Positions 50,297 to 57,604 of a stretch of DNA of 64,000 nt are shown here, piece after piece. The translations under genes were made by a program, and so were the position numbers. Under the pieces are notes generated by a model, which saw nothing but the letters and a program-made list of their open reading frames with translations, made no database searches and had not been told where the DNA came from. Position 1 is the first letter of the stretch. Every line of letters starts with the position of its first letter. Source of the DNA: Desertibacillus haloalkaliphilus (lineage in GTDB: Bacteria > Bacillota > Bacilli > Bacillales > KJ1-10-99); assembly GCF_019039105.1 (NCBI RefSeq), contig NZ_JAHPIV010000003.1, forward strand, positions 136,190 to 200,189. Direction: 5' to 3'.

Positions 50297-51442
50297 ATGG
50301 AGAACGAATATAACCTATCATTACATAAAGAGAAACAAGACTTAAGTTCTGATCAATTATTGCAAGTCATTTTCGATTACGCTTCTAAAATTGCTAATGA
50401 AAAGGACCTCGATCGCTTGTTAATGATTATGGCGGATATGGGAAGAGAGATTGTCGTGGCCGACCGCTGTACGCTTTGGCTTGTTGATCAAAATAAAAAT
50501 GAACTATGGACGAAGGTCGCTCATAAAATCGATGAAATTCGTATTCCGAGTGATAGTGGTCTTGTTGGTCACGCTGTACAAACCGGCCAACCGATCTATA
50601 TCGATGATGCGTACGGGGATGAACGTTTTAATGCCAATGTCGACAAACAAACAGGCTATCGCACAAAGGCCATCCTCGTTATCCCGATTCGTAATAATGA
50701 TGGTGAGATTGTTGGTGCGTATCAGGCTATTAATAAAATGACGAAGGCAGAGAAGTTCTCAGAAAAAGACCTCCGTACGCTAACGCTGGCTGCCTCTTAC
50801 ACTGGTAAATCACTAGAATCTGCCTTGTTAGCTCACGAAATTGAGGAGACACAAAAAGAAATCATATTTACTATGGGCGAGATTGGTGAAAGCCGCTCAA
50901 GAGAAACGGGCAATCATGTAAAACGAGTGGCCGAATATTCGAAGCTACTAGCACTACTCACCGGAATGAGTGAAACCGAGGCCGAACTTATCAAAATGGC
51001 TTCACCGATGCATGATATCGGAAAAGTAGCCATTCCTGATTCGATCTTAAAAAAACCGGGCAAGCTGACGAAGGAAGAATTTGATGAAATGAAAACGCAC
51101 GCCGAGGTCGGCTACAACCTATTAAAAGGCTCTAACCGAAAAATCCTTCGTGCTGCAGCCGTCATCGCCCACGAACACCATGAAAAGTGGAATGGGCAAG
51201 GGTATCCTAATCAATTAAAAGGTGAAGAGATTCATATCTATGGAAGAATTACAGCGATTGCTGATGTTTTTGATGCCTTGGCCAGCGATCGTGTCTACAA
51301 AAAAGCATGGGACATGGAACGAATCCTCAACCTATTTAAAGACGAGAAAGGTGAACATTTTGACCCCGAGCTAACAGACCTCTTCCTAGAAAATTTCCAC
51401 TCGTTTGTCGAAATAAAGGACCAATACCGCGATGACTCATAA
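50297..51442 (+). CDS. GAF-HD-GYP domain c-di-GMP phosphodiesterase
   Basis: The 381-residue protein joins an N-terminal GAF sensor domain (about 25-165) to an HD-GYP domain (about 190-375). The catalytic set is mostly intact: HVKRVAEYS, the metal motif MHDIGKVAIPD, HAEVGYNLL, AHEHHEKWNGQGYP and DVFDALASDR. HHExxDGxGYP has Asn for Asp, seen in some active enzymes. It should hydrolyse c-di-GMP under GAF control. GGGGAGGG precedes the ATG. Its stop codon lies in the arm of REP-G copy 4. Confidence 0.92.
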   Translation: MENEYNLSLHKEKQDLSSDQLLQVIFDYASKIANEKDLDRLLMIMADMGREIVVADRCTLWLVDQNKNELWTKVAHKIDEIRIPSDSGLVGHAVQTGQPIYIDDAYGDERFNANVDKQTGYRTKAILVIPIRNNDGEIVGAYQAINKMTKAEKFSEKDLRTLTLAASYTGKSLESALLAHEIEETQKEIIFTMGEIGESRSRETGNHVKRVAEYSKLLALLTGMSETEAELIKMASPMHDIGKVAIPDSILKKPGKLTKEEFDEMKTHAEVGYNLLKGSNRKILRAAAVIAHEHHEKWNGQGYPNQLKGEEIHIYGRITAIADVFDALASDRVYKKAWDMERILNLFKDEKGEHFDPELTDLFLENFHSFVEIKDQYRDDS

Positions 51443-51496
51443 CAGGGGTCTGACCCCTGTTATGGACATTTACCTACTTTTGTCTCCCTCTACAGG
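51439..51496 (+). repeat. REP-G unit copy 4 overlapping the HD-GYP stop codon
   Basis: ATAACAGGGGTC and GACCCCTGTTAT pair perfectly, with GACATT at 51465-51470 and a TTGTC/GACAA second stem. The TAA stop of the HD-GYP gene (51440-51442) is part of the left arm. Confidence 0.88.
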
Positions 51497-51570
51497 ACAA
51501 TGTGAGTAGATGCTTGATATTACGCTTTAAAAAGTAGTTTTATAATGAATATTTTGAGGAATAGGTAATA

Positions 51571-51587
51571 GAGGGTCTGACCCCCTC
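51571..51587 (+). repeat. REP-G palindrome copy 5, upstream of the RAYT gene
   Basis: GAGGG-TCTGA-CCCCCTC, a variant with one G fewer in the left arm, 77 bases before the RAYT start. Confidence 0.75.
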
Positions 51588-51663
51588 AATGTGTCAATAT
51601 CACCTCAAATACTTCAAATTCCCCCATTCATACAATAACTTCATATGAATAAGGAGTGATAAC

Positions 51664-52209
51664 ATGCCTCGCAAATCACGCGTTTGGTACCCAGGTGCAA
51701 TTTATCACATAACGAGCCGTGGGAACCGGAAAATGCCACTTTTTTATGATGAGCAAGACCACTTAACTTACTTGCAGCTCCTAGATACCACACGTCAAAG
51801 ATTCCCCTTTTATCTCCATGCTTATTGTCTAATGACAAACCACGTTCATCTTCAGTTAGAAACGATCCAAACCGATACTCGCTATATCATTCAATACCTA
51901 AACTCATCATATGCAACCTACTTCAACCGTCGACACCGCTATGTTGGCCACGTCTTTCAAGGCAGGTACGGTGCTGAGATCATTCAATCCATAGACTATG
52001 AATTGGATGCGAGTAAATATATTCACCTTAATCCATATGTCGCAAATATGGTAGAACGCCCCGGAGATTACCCATGGAGTAGTTACAAAGCCTACCTCTA
52101 TAATATGAAGATGCCTCTCCTACACACCGACCGCATTCTCTCCTACTTCCCATCACCACAATCACTCAATTATCGACGTTTTGTTGAAAGGTCCCTTGCG
52201 GGGGTCTGA
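51664..52209 (+). CDS. REP-associated tyrosine transposase (RAYT, IS200-like Y1)
   Basis: A 181-residue HUH enzyme of the Transposase_17/RAYT group. The N-terminal AIYHITSRGNRKMPLFYDE is the RAYT signature, CLMTNHVHLQLE holds the HUH pair (His-x-His), and YHLNPY-type residues follow near 125, with a conserved Tyr in VGHVFQGRYGAEII. RAYTs nick and move REP palindromes as single-stranded DNA. It is framed by REP-G copies 5 and 6, and its TGA stop is part of the copy 6 core. AAGGAG precedes the ATG. Single gene, no IS ends, as usual for domesticated RAYTs. Confidence 0.88.
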   Translation: MPRKSRVWYPGAIYHITSRGNRKMPLFYDEQDHLTYLQLLDTTRQRFPFYLHAYCLMTNHVHLQLETIQTDTRYIIQYLNSSYATYFNRRHRYVGHVFQGRYGAEIIQSIDYELDASKYIHLNPYVANMVERPGDYPWSSYKAYLYNMKMPLLHTDRILSYFPSPQSLNYRRFVERSLAGV

Positions 52210-52226
52210 CCCCGCAAAAAGACATT
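52201..52226 (+). repeat. REP-G unit copy 6 at the end of the RAYT gene
   Basis: Core GGGGTCTGACCCC at 52201-52213 with flanking TTGCG/CGCAA pairing and GACATT at 52221-52226. The RAYT stop TGA is bases 52207-52209 of the core. Confidence 0.88.
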
Positions 52227-52307
52227 AACCCAATAATTGTACCTCTCCAAAAGACAGAAACCTATACACGTCTCAATTGAAGGTGTCTTGACATTGTCGT
52301 TATGCTA

Positions 52308-52316
52308 TAATGGGTA
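52308..52316 (+). promoter_or_regulatory. Extended -10 promoter for fabZ
   Basis: TGCTATAAT is a consensus extended -10 about 75 bases before fabZ. TTGACA occurs upstream but only 12 bases away, too close to serve as the -35. Confidence 0.6.
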
Positions 52317-52391
52317 GACAATCTTATCCATATGAGGGAATGAAAAAGGGACTACATAAAGTAAAGGTCTATAAAGGAGGAGCAGTTTACT

Positions 52392-52814
52392 ATGCTTACA
52401 ATTGAAGAAATTAAAGAGATTATTCCGCATAGGTACCCATTTTTATTAATTGACCGTATTGAAGAGGTTGAAGAAGGGAAACGTGCAGTTGGTATTAAGA
52501 ACGTAACAGCAAATGAAGATTTCTTTAATGGTCACTTCCCAGAGTACCCGGTCATGCCTGGTGTCCTTATTGTTGAAGCGTTAGCACAAGTAGGTGCAGT
52601 GGCGATCTTGAAGAAGGAAGAAAACCGCGGAAGAATCGCATTGTTTGGCGGAATTGATAAATGCCGCTTCAAAGAAGAAGTGAAACCAGGTGATCAGCTG
52701 CGATTAGAAGTAGAGATTGTCCGTTTGCGTGGACCAGTTGGTAAAGGGAAAGCAACGGCAACGGTCAATGGTAAAGTAGCAGTAGAAACAGAAATGACAT
52801 TTGCATTGAAATAG
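52392..52814 (+). CDS. fabZ: 3-hydroxyacyl-ACP dehydratase FabZ
   Basis: FabZ removes water from 3-hydroxyacyl-ACP in fatty acid elongation. The 140-residue hot-dog protein has [12 protein letters not shown] with the catalytic His, [19 protein letters not shown] with the Glu motif (HFPxxPVMPG), and [26 protein letters not shown] precedes the ATG. It matches B. subtilis ywpB, which also follows flhP. The last G of its TAG stop is the first G of an inverted REP-G palindrome. Confidence 0.97.
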   Translation: MLTIEEIKEIIPHRYPFLLIDRIEEVEEGKRAVGIKNVTANEDFFNGHFPEYPVMPGVLIVEALAQVGAVAILKKEENRGRIALFGGIDKCRFKEEVKPGDQLRLEVEIVRLRGPVGKGKATATVNGKVAVETEMTFALK

Positions 52815-52826
52815 GGGTCAGACCCC
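52814..52826 (-). repeat. REP-G palindrome copy 7 (inverted), at the fabZ stop
   Basis: GGGGTCAGACCCC, the complement orientation of the family core. It begins within the fabZ stop codon. Confidence 0.85.
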
Positions 52827-52850
52827 GCACAAAGGTAGTGCAAAAAGCCA

Positions 52851-52931
52851 GGGGTCTGACCCCGTTCAAAAAGGCGATCTCAAGCGTGAGGTGGCCTTTT
52901 TTTGCTGCGTAAATAAAAGGGGTCTGACCCC
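52851..52931 (+). repeat. 81-base REP-G pair with internal terminator, unit U1
   Basis: Two GGGGTCTGACCCC cores (52851-52863 and 52919-52931) enclose 55 bases with a terminator hairpin AAAAAGGC/GCCTTTTT (52868-52903) and an inner CTCA/TGAG. The same unit recurs at 54300-54380 with about five differences. The pair brackets a single gene. Confidence 0.92.
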
Positions 52932-53146
52932 AAAAAAATATCCAGTAATTTGGGGAAATAATAGGGATAGTAGACTAGTATATGAAAGGTATAAAGGAAC
53001 CATATTCCTTTATAAACCTCGGTGGTAAACTAGTACTAATAAAGGTACAATTTGGAGAAATTCTTATGTCACAAAGCTATAGGGGCTAAGGGTAACATGG
53101 TGCTTATCTATGCTAGCCAGCTGCCATTACAGAGGAGGGATTGGTA

Positions 53147-54298
53147 ATGAAGAAGTTTATGTCGAAAACAATAGTCACTGCAGTAGCATTAAGTTTAGTG
53201 CTATCAGCTCCGTTACATGCTGCAGCAAACAATGGAAAAGGAAATCCAGGTCATAGCGGAAATAACGGAAACAATGGAAAGGGTCAGCCTAAACAAGAAC
53301 GAGTACTTCCTAACCAAGAGAAAAAGGAAGAGAGAGGACCTAAACAACAATCAGATAAACATATTGCGAAAATCGATGATCGGTTGGACCGTATCGAAAG
53401 TGATATTTATAGTGTACGTACAGATATAGCTAGTTATTTTGATATTACTTTTGATAATGAACAACAAAACAATGATGAAACTGTGGAAGTAAGTGAAGAA
53501 GAAGAACGAGAGGGTGCTGAAGAGGCCCACTCAAATGAAATAGAATCAGACGAAACAAAGTCGGCTGGAGAAGAATCTACTACCGAAAATGACGCCGAAG
53601 TGGTAGCGCAAGCGAAGGTAGAAGAATCTGATGAAGACTCTAGTCACGAAGAGGCAACTGAAGAAGATGTTAATGAGAACGCGGCTTCCGAAGATGAAAA
53701 TAATCAAAATGACGAAGAAGCAAGCGATGAAGAAGGTATGGTTGATGAGTTAGAAGAGGAGTTACAAGAATTAGAAAACCAGCGTCATCATAGCTTTGCT
53801 GGTAAATTAAATGCGCAATTAAATAAATTAAATGCTGTCGAAAACCGATTAGGGAAAGGCTCCCTTAAGAGCAGTGAAGCTACCGAAGAAGTAGCTGAAA
53901 GAGTGGAACAGCTGCGGGAATTAGCAGAGGGCACACTTTCTACGTTAAGAGAAAAGCAAAGTTCATTAGTTGACCGTATCGTTAACGATGAAAACAATAA
54001 GGAATTCGAACAAGAAGATGTATCTCCGGTATCTGCTGATAAAACGTGGTCGATTCAGTTTAGTACTAAGCTTAATGCATCAACCGTAAACAGTGAAAAC
54101 TTTATTGTGTCGAACTCTGAGGAAGAAATAATTGAAGTTGATATTACTTATAATGAAGCAACGGGTACCGTAACTATTGAGCCTGTCGAAACGTTCGTCA
54201 CAGGTGAAGCATATATGTTGTTCATTAGTAGTGATGTTACATCTGAAGAAGGACAAAAGTTAGTGGAGTCAATTACAATGAGCTTCTCAATCGAATAA
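53147..54298 (+). CDS. Exported acidic protein with C-terminal SbsA/Big_5-like domain
   Basis: A 383-residue protein. Order: signal peptide (about 1-27, cleavage after AHAAA-type alanines), a G/N-rich stretch (GNPGHSGNNGNNGKG), a basic then very acidic low-complexity region (about 105-215; D and E dominate), a coiled-coil-like region (about 215-285), and a C-terminal Ig-like domain (about 295-383) with DKTWSIQFSTKLNASTV typical of Big_5/SbsA N-terminal repeats. A role at the cell surface or matrix is likely; no enzyme motif is seen. GAGGAGGG precedes ATG 53147. The gene lies between two near-identical 81-base REP-G units. Confidence 0.78.
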   Translation: MKKFMSKTIVTAVALSLVLSAPLHAAANNGKGNPGHSGNNGNNGKGQPKQERVLPNQEKKEERGPKQQSDKHIAKIDDRLDRIESDIYSVRTDIASYFDITFDNEQQNNDETVEVSEEEEREGAEEAHSNEIESDETKSAGEESTTENDAEVVAQAKVEESDEDSSHEEATEEDVNENAASEDENNQNDEEASDEEGMVDELEEELQELENQRHHSFAGKLNAQLNKLNAVENRLGKGSLKSSEATEEVAERVEQLRELAEGTLSTLREKQSSLVDRIVNDENNKEFEQEDVSPVSADKTWSIQFSTKLNASTVNSENFIVSNSEEEIIEVDITYNEATGTVTIEPVETFVTGEAYMLFISSDVTSEEGQKLVESITMSFSIE

Positions 54299-54299
54299 A

Positions 54300-54380
54300 G
54301 GGGTCTGACCCCTCTCAAAAAGGCGATCTCAAGCGTGAGGTGGCCTTTTTTGCTGCGCAAATGTAAAGGGGTCTGACCCC
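54300..54380 (+). repeat. 81-base REP-G pair with internal terminator, unit U2
   Basis: Cores at 54300-54312 and 54368-54380 enclose 55 bases with the same terminator hairpin (54317-54351) as unit U1. It begins one base after the stop codon of the exported protein gene. Confidence 0.92.
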
Positions 54381-54696
54381 TGCCCTCCCATCAGACTATT
54401 GTCGTGGTTTACAGATTGCTTTATAGTAGTAATATAGAGAAAAATCCTAATTTATACATTATTTTCAACTCTAATCACTATGTATATATTACAAAAGTCG
54501 CAGATATCTAATCCTAATCACGAACTTATTTACATTTATTACCACATAGTTTCATATCAACACTATATAAATATAATATTCATCCTATCTAGTTTTACCA
54601 CTTGATTCACCGGGAAAAATCGTACCAAGTTGAACTACAAAAATGGGGAATTTTTAATAATGGGGGAGGGAAGGCATCGCTCGTGCCAACGAGGGT
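54381..54696. other. AT-rich gap before the GGDEF-EAL gene
   Basis: I see no gene, repeat or clear hairpin here. A GGGGGAGGGAAGG near 54662 resembles a ribosome-binding site but is followed only by out-of-frame or distant starts. Confidence 0.5.
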
Positions 54697-56415
54697 TTGC
54701 TGTATAACATGAGAGATAATTTTGAACGCTTTGCTGGTGATTATGAAAATGTCTGGAAGTTATTCAATCACATGAATGATGGTCTAATTATTACCGATTA
54801 CCAAAAGAGGATTATTGCGATTAACCCAGCGTATGAAGAGATTACCGGCTATAGTTTTGATGAGTTACAAGGCAAGAACCCAAATTTTGTGCAATCGGGT
54901 AAAACCGCACGCTCTGTCTTTAACGAGATGTGGAGAGAGATTGGCAAAAGTGGGACATGGACCGGTGAGCTCATTAACCGTAGGAAAAATGGTGAAGAAT
55001 TTTGGTCGTTTATCACGATCACACATATAAAGAAAAAGCCGGTGGAAGACAGTTACTACATTGGTGTCATGCGTGACATCACGGAGCGTAAGAAAGCGGA
55101 GGCAAAGGTTTCGCACCTTGCCTACCATGACAGCTTAACTGATATGCCGAACCGTGCGCTCTTTTTGAAGCATTTGAAAAGCGCCATTGTTATGAACGAT
55201 AGCGATGAGCAAAAAGTAGCAGTCATCTTCCTAGATCTCGATCACTTTAAAAAAGTAAATGACACACTTGGCCATCATGCTGGGGACCAGCTTTTACAAG
55301 AAGTGTCGAGACGAATTGAGAGTGTGGTTGCTGAAAAAGGGGTTGTCAGCCGCTTTGGCGGAGATGAGTTTACGATCTTAATTGAAACCCTTAATGAAAA
55401 ATCAGACATTCAGCCGATCATCGACAAGCTTTTCCAAGCGTTACAACGCCCGTTTCTCTGTGGTGGTAAAGAACTATATATTACTGCGAGTGTTGGGGTG
55501 AGCTTTTATCCTGATCATGGTGAAGACGCACAAGAGCTTCTCCAAAATGCCGATAATGCGATGTACCGGACGAAAGACGAGGGCCGCAATAACTTCCAGT
55601 TTTACGAGCGAAGCATGAATGAAGCTTCCCTTGAGCAGCTGCAGCTTGAACAAGACATTCGAAAAGCATTTGAGAAAGACGAGTTTGTTGTTCATTACCA
55701 GCTTCAAGTAGATATTGAGACGGGGAAGCCTTATGGGGTTGAGGCATTAGTGCGCTGGCAGCATGAAAAAGATGGGCTCGTCTCTCCTGGTAAATTCCTC
55801 CCGGTGGCTGAAGAGCTTGGTCTAATGGGTGCCCTTGATGATTGGGTCTTGAAGACAGCCTGTAAACAAACGAAGCAGTGGCACGAGCAAGGCTTTAAGG
55901 ATCTTGTCATTTCAGTCAACATCTCGCAGCAACAATTTGAAACATACAATTTTGTCGAAGGTGTCAAAAAAACACTAGCGGAAACTGACCTAAAACCTGA
56001 TCACCTTTGTCTAGAAATCACTGAAAATATCGCAGTTGCCAATACCGATGAAGCGATTGCAAGGCTAAACGAATTGAAAGGCATCGGTGTGCGTGTTTCA
56101 CTAGATGATTTTGGGACGGGCTATTCATCATTAAGCCAGCTCAAACGGTTCCCAATTGATATTTTGAAAATTGATCAATCGTTTGTAAGGGAAAGTCCAC
56201 AAACAACTGAGAATGCTGCGATCGTCAAACTAATTATCGGGATGGCAAAAAGCTTAAACTTCTCTGTTATATGTGAAGGGATTGAAACCGAGGAACAGTT
56301 AACATTGATCAAAAAAGAAGGTTGTCAGCACGCCCAAGGGTTCCTGTTTAGCCGACCAATACCTGCTGTGAAATGTGAAGCGATGATGAAGCAAATGAAC
56401 AATATAACAGGTTAA
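54697..56415 (+). CDS. PAS-GGDEF-EAL c-di-GMP synthase/phosphodiesterase
   Basis: The 572-residue protein has a PAS domain with PAC motif (about 17-135), GGDEF (about 140-300) and EAL (about 315-565). The cyclase site RFGGDEFTIL is intact. EAL residues are present too: EALVRW, ITEN, DDFGTGYSSL, KIDQSFV and EGIETEEQ, so both activities look possible. No membrane segment is seen. The start is uncertain: TTG 54697 or ATG 54709, neither with an ideal ribosome-binding site. It complements the HD-GYP enzyme 3 kb upstream. Confidence 0.92.
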   Translation: MLYNMRDNFERFAGDYENVWKLFNHMNDGLIITDYQKRIIAINPAYEEITGYSFDELQGKNPNFVQSGKTARSVFNEMWREIGKSGTWTGELINRRKNGEEFWSFITITHIKKKPVEDSYYIGVMRDITERKKAEAKVSHLAYHDSLTDMPNRALFLKHLKSAIVMNDSDEQKVAVIFLDLDHFKKVNDTLGHHAGDQLLQEVSRRIESVVAEKGVVSRFGGDEFTILIETLNEKSDIQPIIDKLFQALQRPFLCGGKELYITASVGVSFYPDHGEDAQELLQNADNAMYRTKDEGRNNFQFYERSMNEASLEQLQLEQDIRKAFEKDEFVVHYQLQVDIETGKPYGVEALVRWQHEKDGLVSPGKFLPVAEELGLMGALDDWVLKTACKQTKQWHEQGFKDLVISVNISQQQFETYNFVEGVKKTLAETDLKPDHLCLEITENIAVANTDEAIARLNELKGIGVRVSLDDFGTGYSSLSQLKRFPIDILKIDQSFVRESPQTTENAAIVKLIIGMAKSLNFSVICEGIETEEQLTLIKKEGCQHAQGFLFSRPIPAVKCEAMMKQMNNITG

Positions 56416-56576
56416 ATGCAACCGTTTTCCAAATTATGTGAAAATGTGTGATACTGTGAAAGAATGTAAAAATAATGCCAAAAACCTGGTTAACTAGTAG
56501 ACGCTTGTTCATCCCTCTGCTAAGATAACTTCAGACTACTTGAGGTAGTCATAATTTGTTCAGGGGGTTGAACGAA

Positions 56577-56864
56577 ATGAAAAAGAAATTATTTTTAGGA
56601 ACAGCATCTGCAGTACTTGCACTAGGTATGCTAACAGCATGTGGGGAGGCACCTGAAGAGGAAGCTCCAGTTGAAGAGGCGCCGGTTGAAGAGGCACCAA
56701 TTGAAGATGTTGAAGATGATGCAGGTCTAGAAGAAGATGGTCTTGATGAAGATCCAATCGAAGAAGACCTTGAAGATGAAGAAGACTTAGATGAAGAAGC
56801 TGACCTTGACGATGAGGTTGCTGACGATGAAGAAGAAGAACTAGAAGAAGACGACGAAGAATAA
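56577..56864 (+). CDS. Small acidic lipoprotein, copy 1
   Basis: A 95-residue protein with a lipoprotein signal (MKKKLFLGTASAVLALGMLTAC; lipobox LTAC, Cys at 22 as shown in parts) and a mature part almost wholly of D and E with some A, P and L. I do not recognise a function. It is a tandem duplicate of the gene at 57106, including about 60 bases of leader with the inverted repeat GACTAC/GTAGTC. CAGGGGG precedes the ATG. It may buffer cations or protons outside the membrane in an alkaline setting; that is speculation. Confidence 0.82.
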   Translation: MKKKLFLGTASAVLALGMLTACGEAPEEEAPVEEAPVEEAPIEDVEDDAGLEEDGLDEDPIEEDLEDEEDLDEEADLDDEVADDEEEELEEDDEE

Positions 56865-56885
56865 TCGCATATATATTAATGGGAA

Positions 56886-56924
56886 GATCCTTGTCTACCA
56901 AAACGGTGGGCAGGGATTTTTTTT
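56886..56924 (+). terminator. Terminator after lipoprotein 1
   Basis: ATCCTTGTCTACC pairs imperfectly with GGTGGGCAGGGAT and runs into eight Ts. Confidence 0.75.
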
Positions 56925-57059
56925 CGTTTCTACAAAAAATCGTTTGTCATTTATCCATGAAGATTTGGTTGCTTGTGTGAGAATGTGAATAAATGTAAAA
57001 ACAATAACAAAAACCTGATGATTCCATAGACGCTTTAATATCCCTTTGCTAAGATAACC

Positions 57060-57078
57060 ACAGACTACTTGAGGTAGT
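57060..57078 (+). promoter_or_regulatory. Shared leader hairpin of the twin lipoproteins (second copy)
   Basis: GACTAC-TTGAG-GTAGTC forms a small hairpin about 30 bases before the start. The same hairpin lies ahead of copy 1 near 56533. Kept in both copies, it may be an operator or stabilise the mRNA. Confidence 0.5.
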
Positions 57079-57105
57079 CATAATTTGTTCAGGAGGTTGA
57101 CCGAA

Positions 57106-57435
57106 ATGAAAAAGAAATTAATTTTAGGAACAGCATCTGCAGTACTTGCACTAGGAGTTTTAACAGCATGTGGGGAAACGCCTGAAGAGGAAGCTCCAAT
57201 TGTAGACGAGGAGCCAATTGAAGCACCAGTTGAAGATGATGCAGGATTTGGCGAAGAGCCAATGGAAGAAGATGGCCTAGATGAAGGCGGCCTAGAAGAA
57301 GATGGTTTAGGTGAAGACTCATTCGGTGAAGAAGAAGACGTTGAGGGTGATGGTGAGGATCTAGACGAAGAGGCTGACTTTGGCGAGCCAGATGAAGATC
57401 TACTAGAAGACTTAGAGGAAGAAATCGAAGAATAA
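57106..57435 (+). CDS. Small acidic lipoprotein, copy 2
   Basis: A 109-residue paralogue of the gene upstream, with the same signal (KKKLILGTASAVLALG, lipobox LTAC) and an acidic mature part with more G and F (for example GEEPMEEDGLDEGGLEED). The leader from GCTAAGATAAC to the ATG is nearly the same as in copy 1, so both are likely controlled alike. CAGGAGG precedes the ATG. Function unknown. Confidence 0.82.
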   Translation: MKKKLILGTASAVLALGVLTACGETPEEEAPIVDEEPIEAPVEDDAGFGEEPMEEDGLDEGGLEEDGLGEDSFGEEEDVEGDGEDLDEEADFGEPDEDLLEDLEEEIEE

Positions 57436-57456
57436 TCGCATAGATGAGTAAAAGAT

Positions 57457-57494
57457 AAGTCCTTGCCCGTTAGAAGCGGTGCAAGGGCTTTTTT
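57457..57494 (+). terminator. Terminator after lipoprotein 2
   Basis: AAGTCCTTGC pairs with GCAAGGGCTT and is followed by a T tract. Confidence 0.8.
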
Positions 57495-57604
57495 CATTCC
57501 ACTGATAAAAAATCCTCTCAATATATTCATTCACAAAATATAAAAAAGGATTTCCCCCCCTCTTGTGCGAATGTACTAGTAACGAATTTGAGGAGGTAAG
57601 TCCG

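Noticed and set aside
52290-52316. TTGACA plus TATAAT promoter before fabZ
   Set aside because: The spacing is only 12 bases, so TTGACA is not accepted as the -35; the extended -10 was kept.
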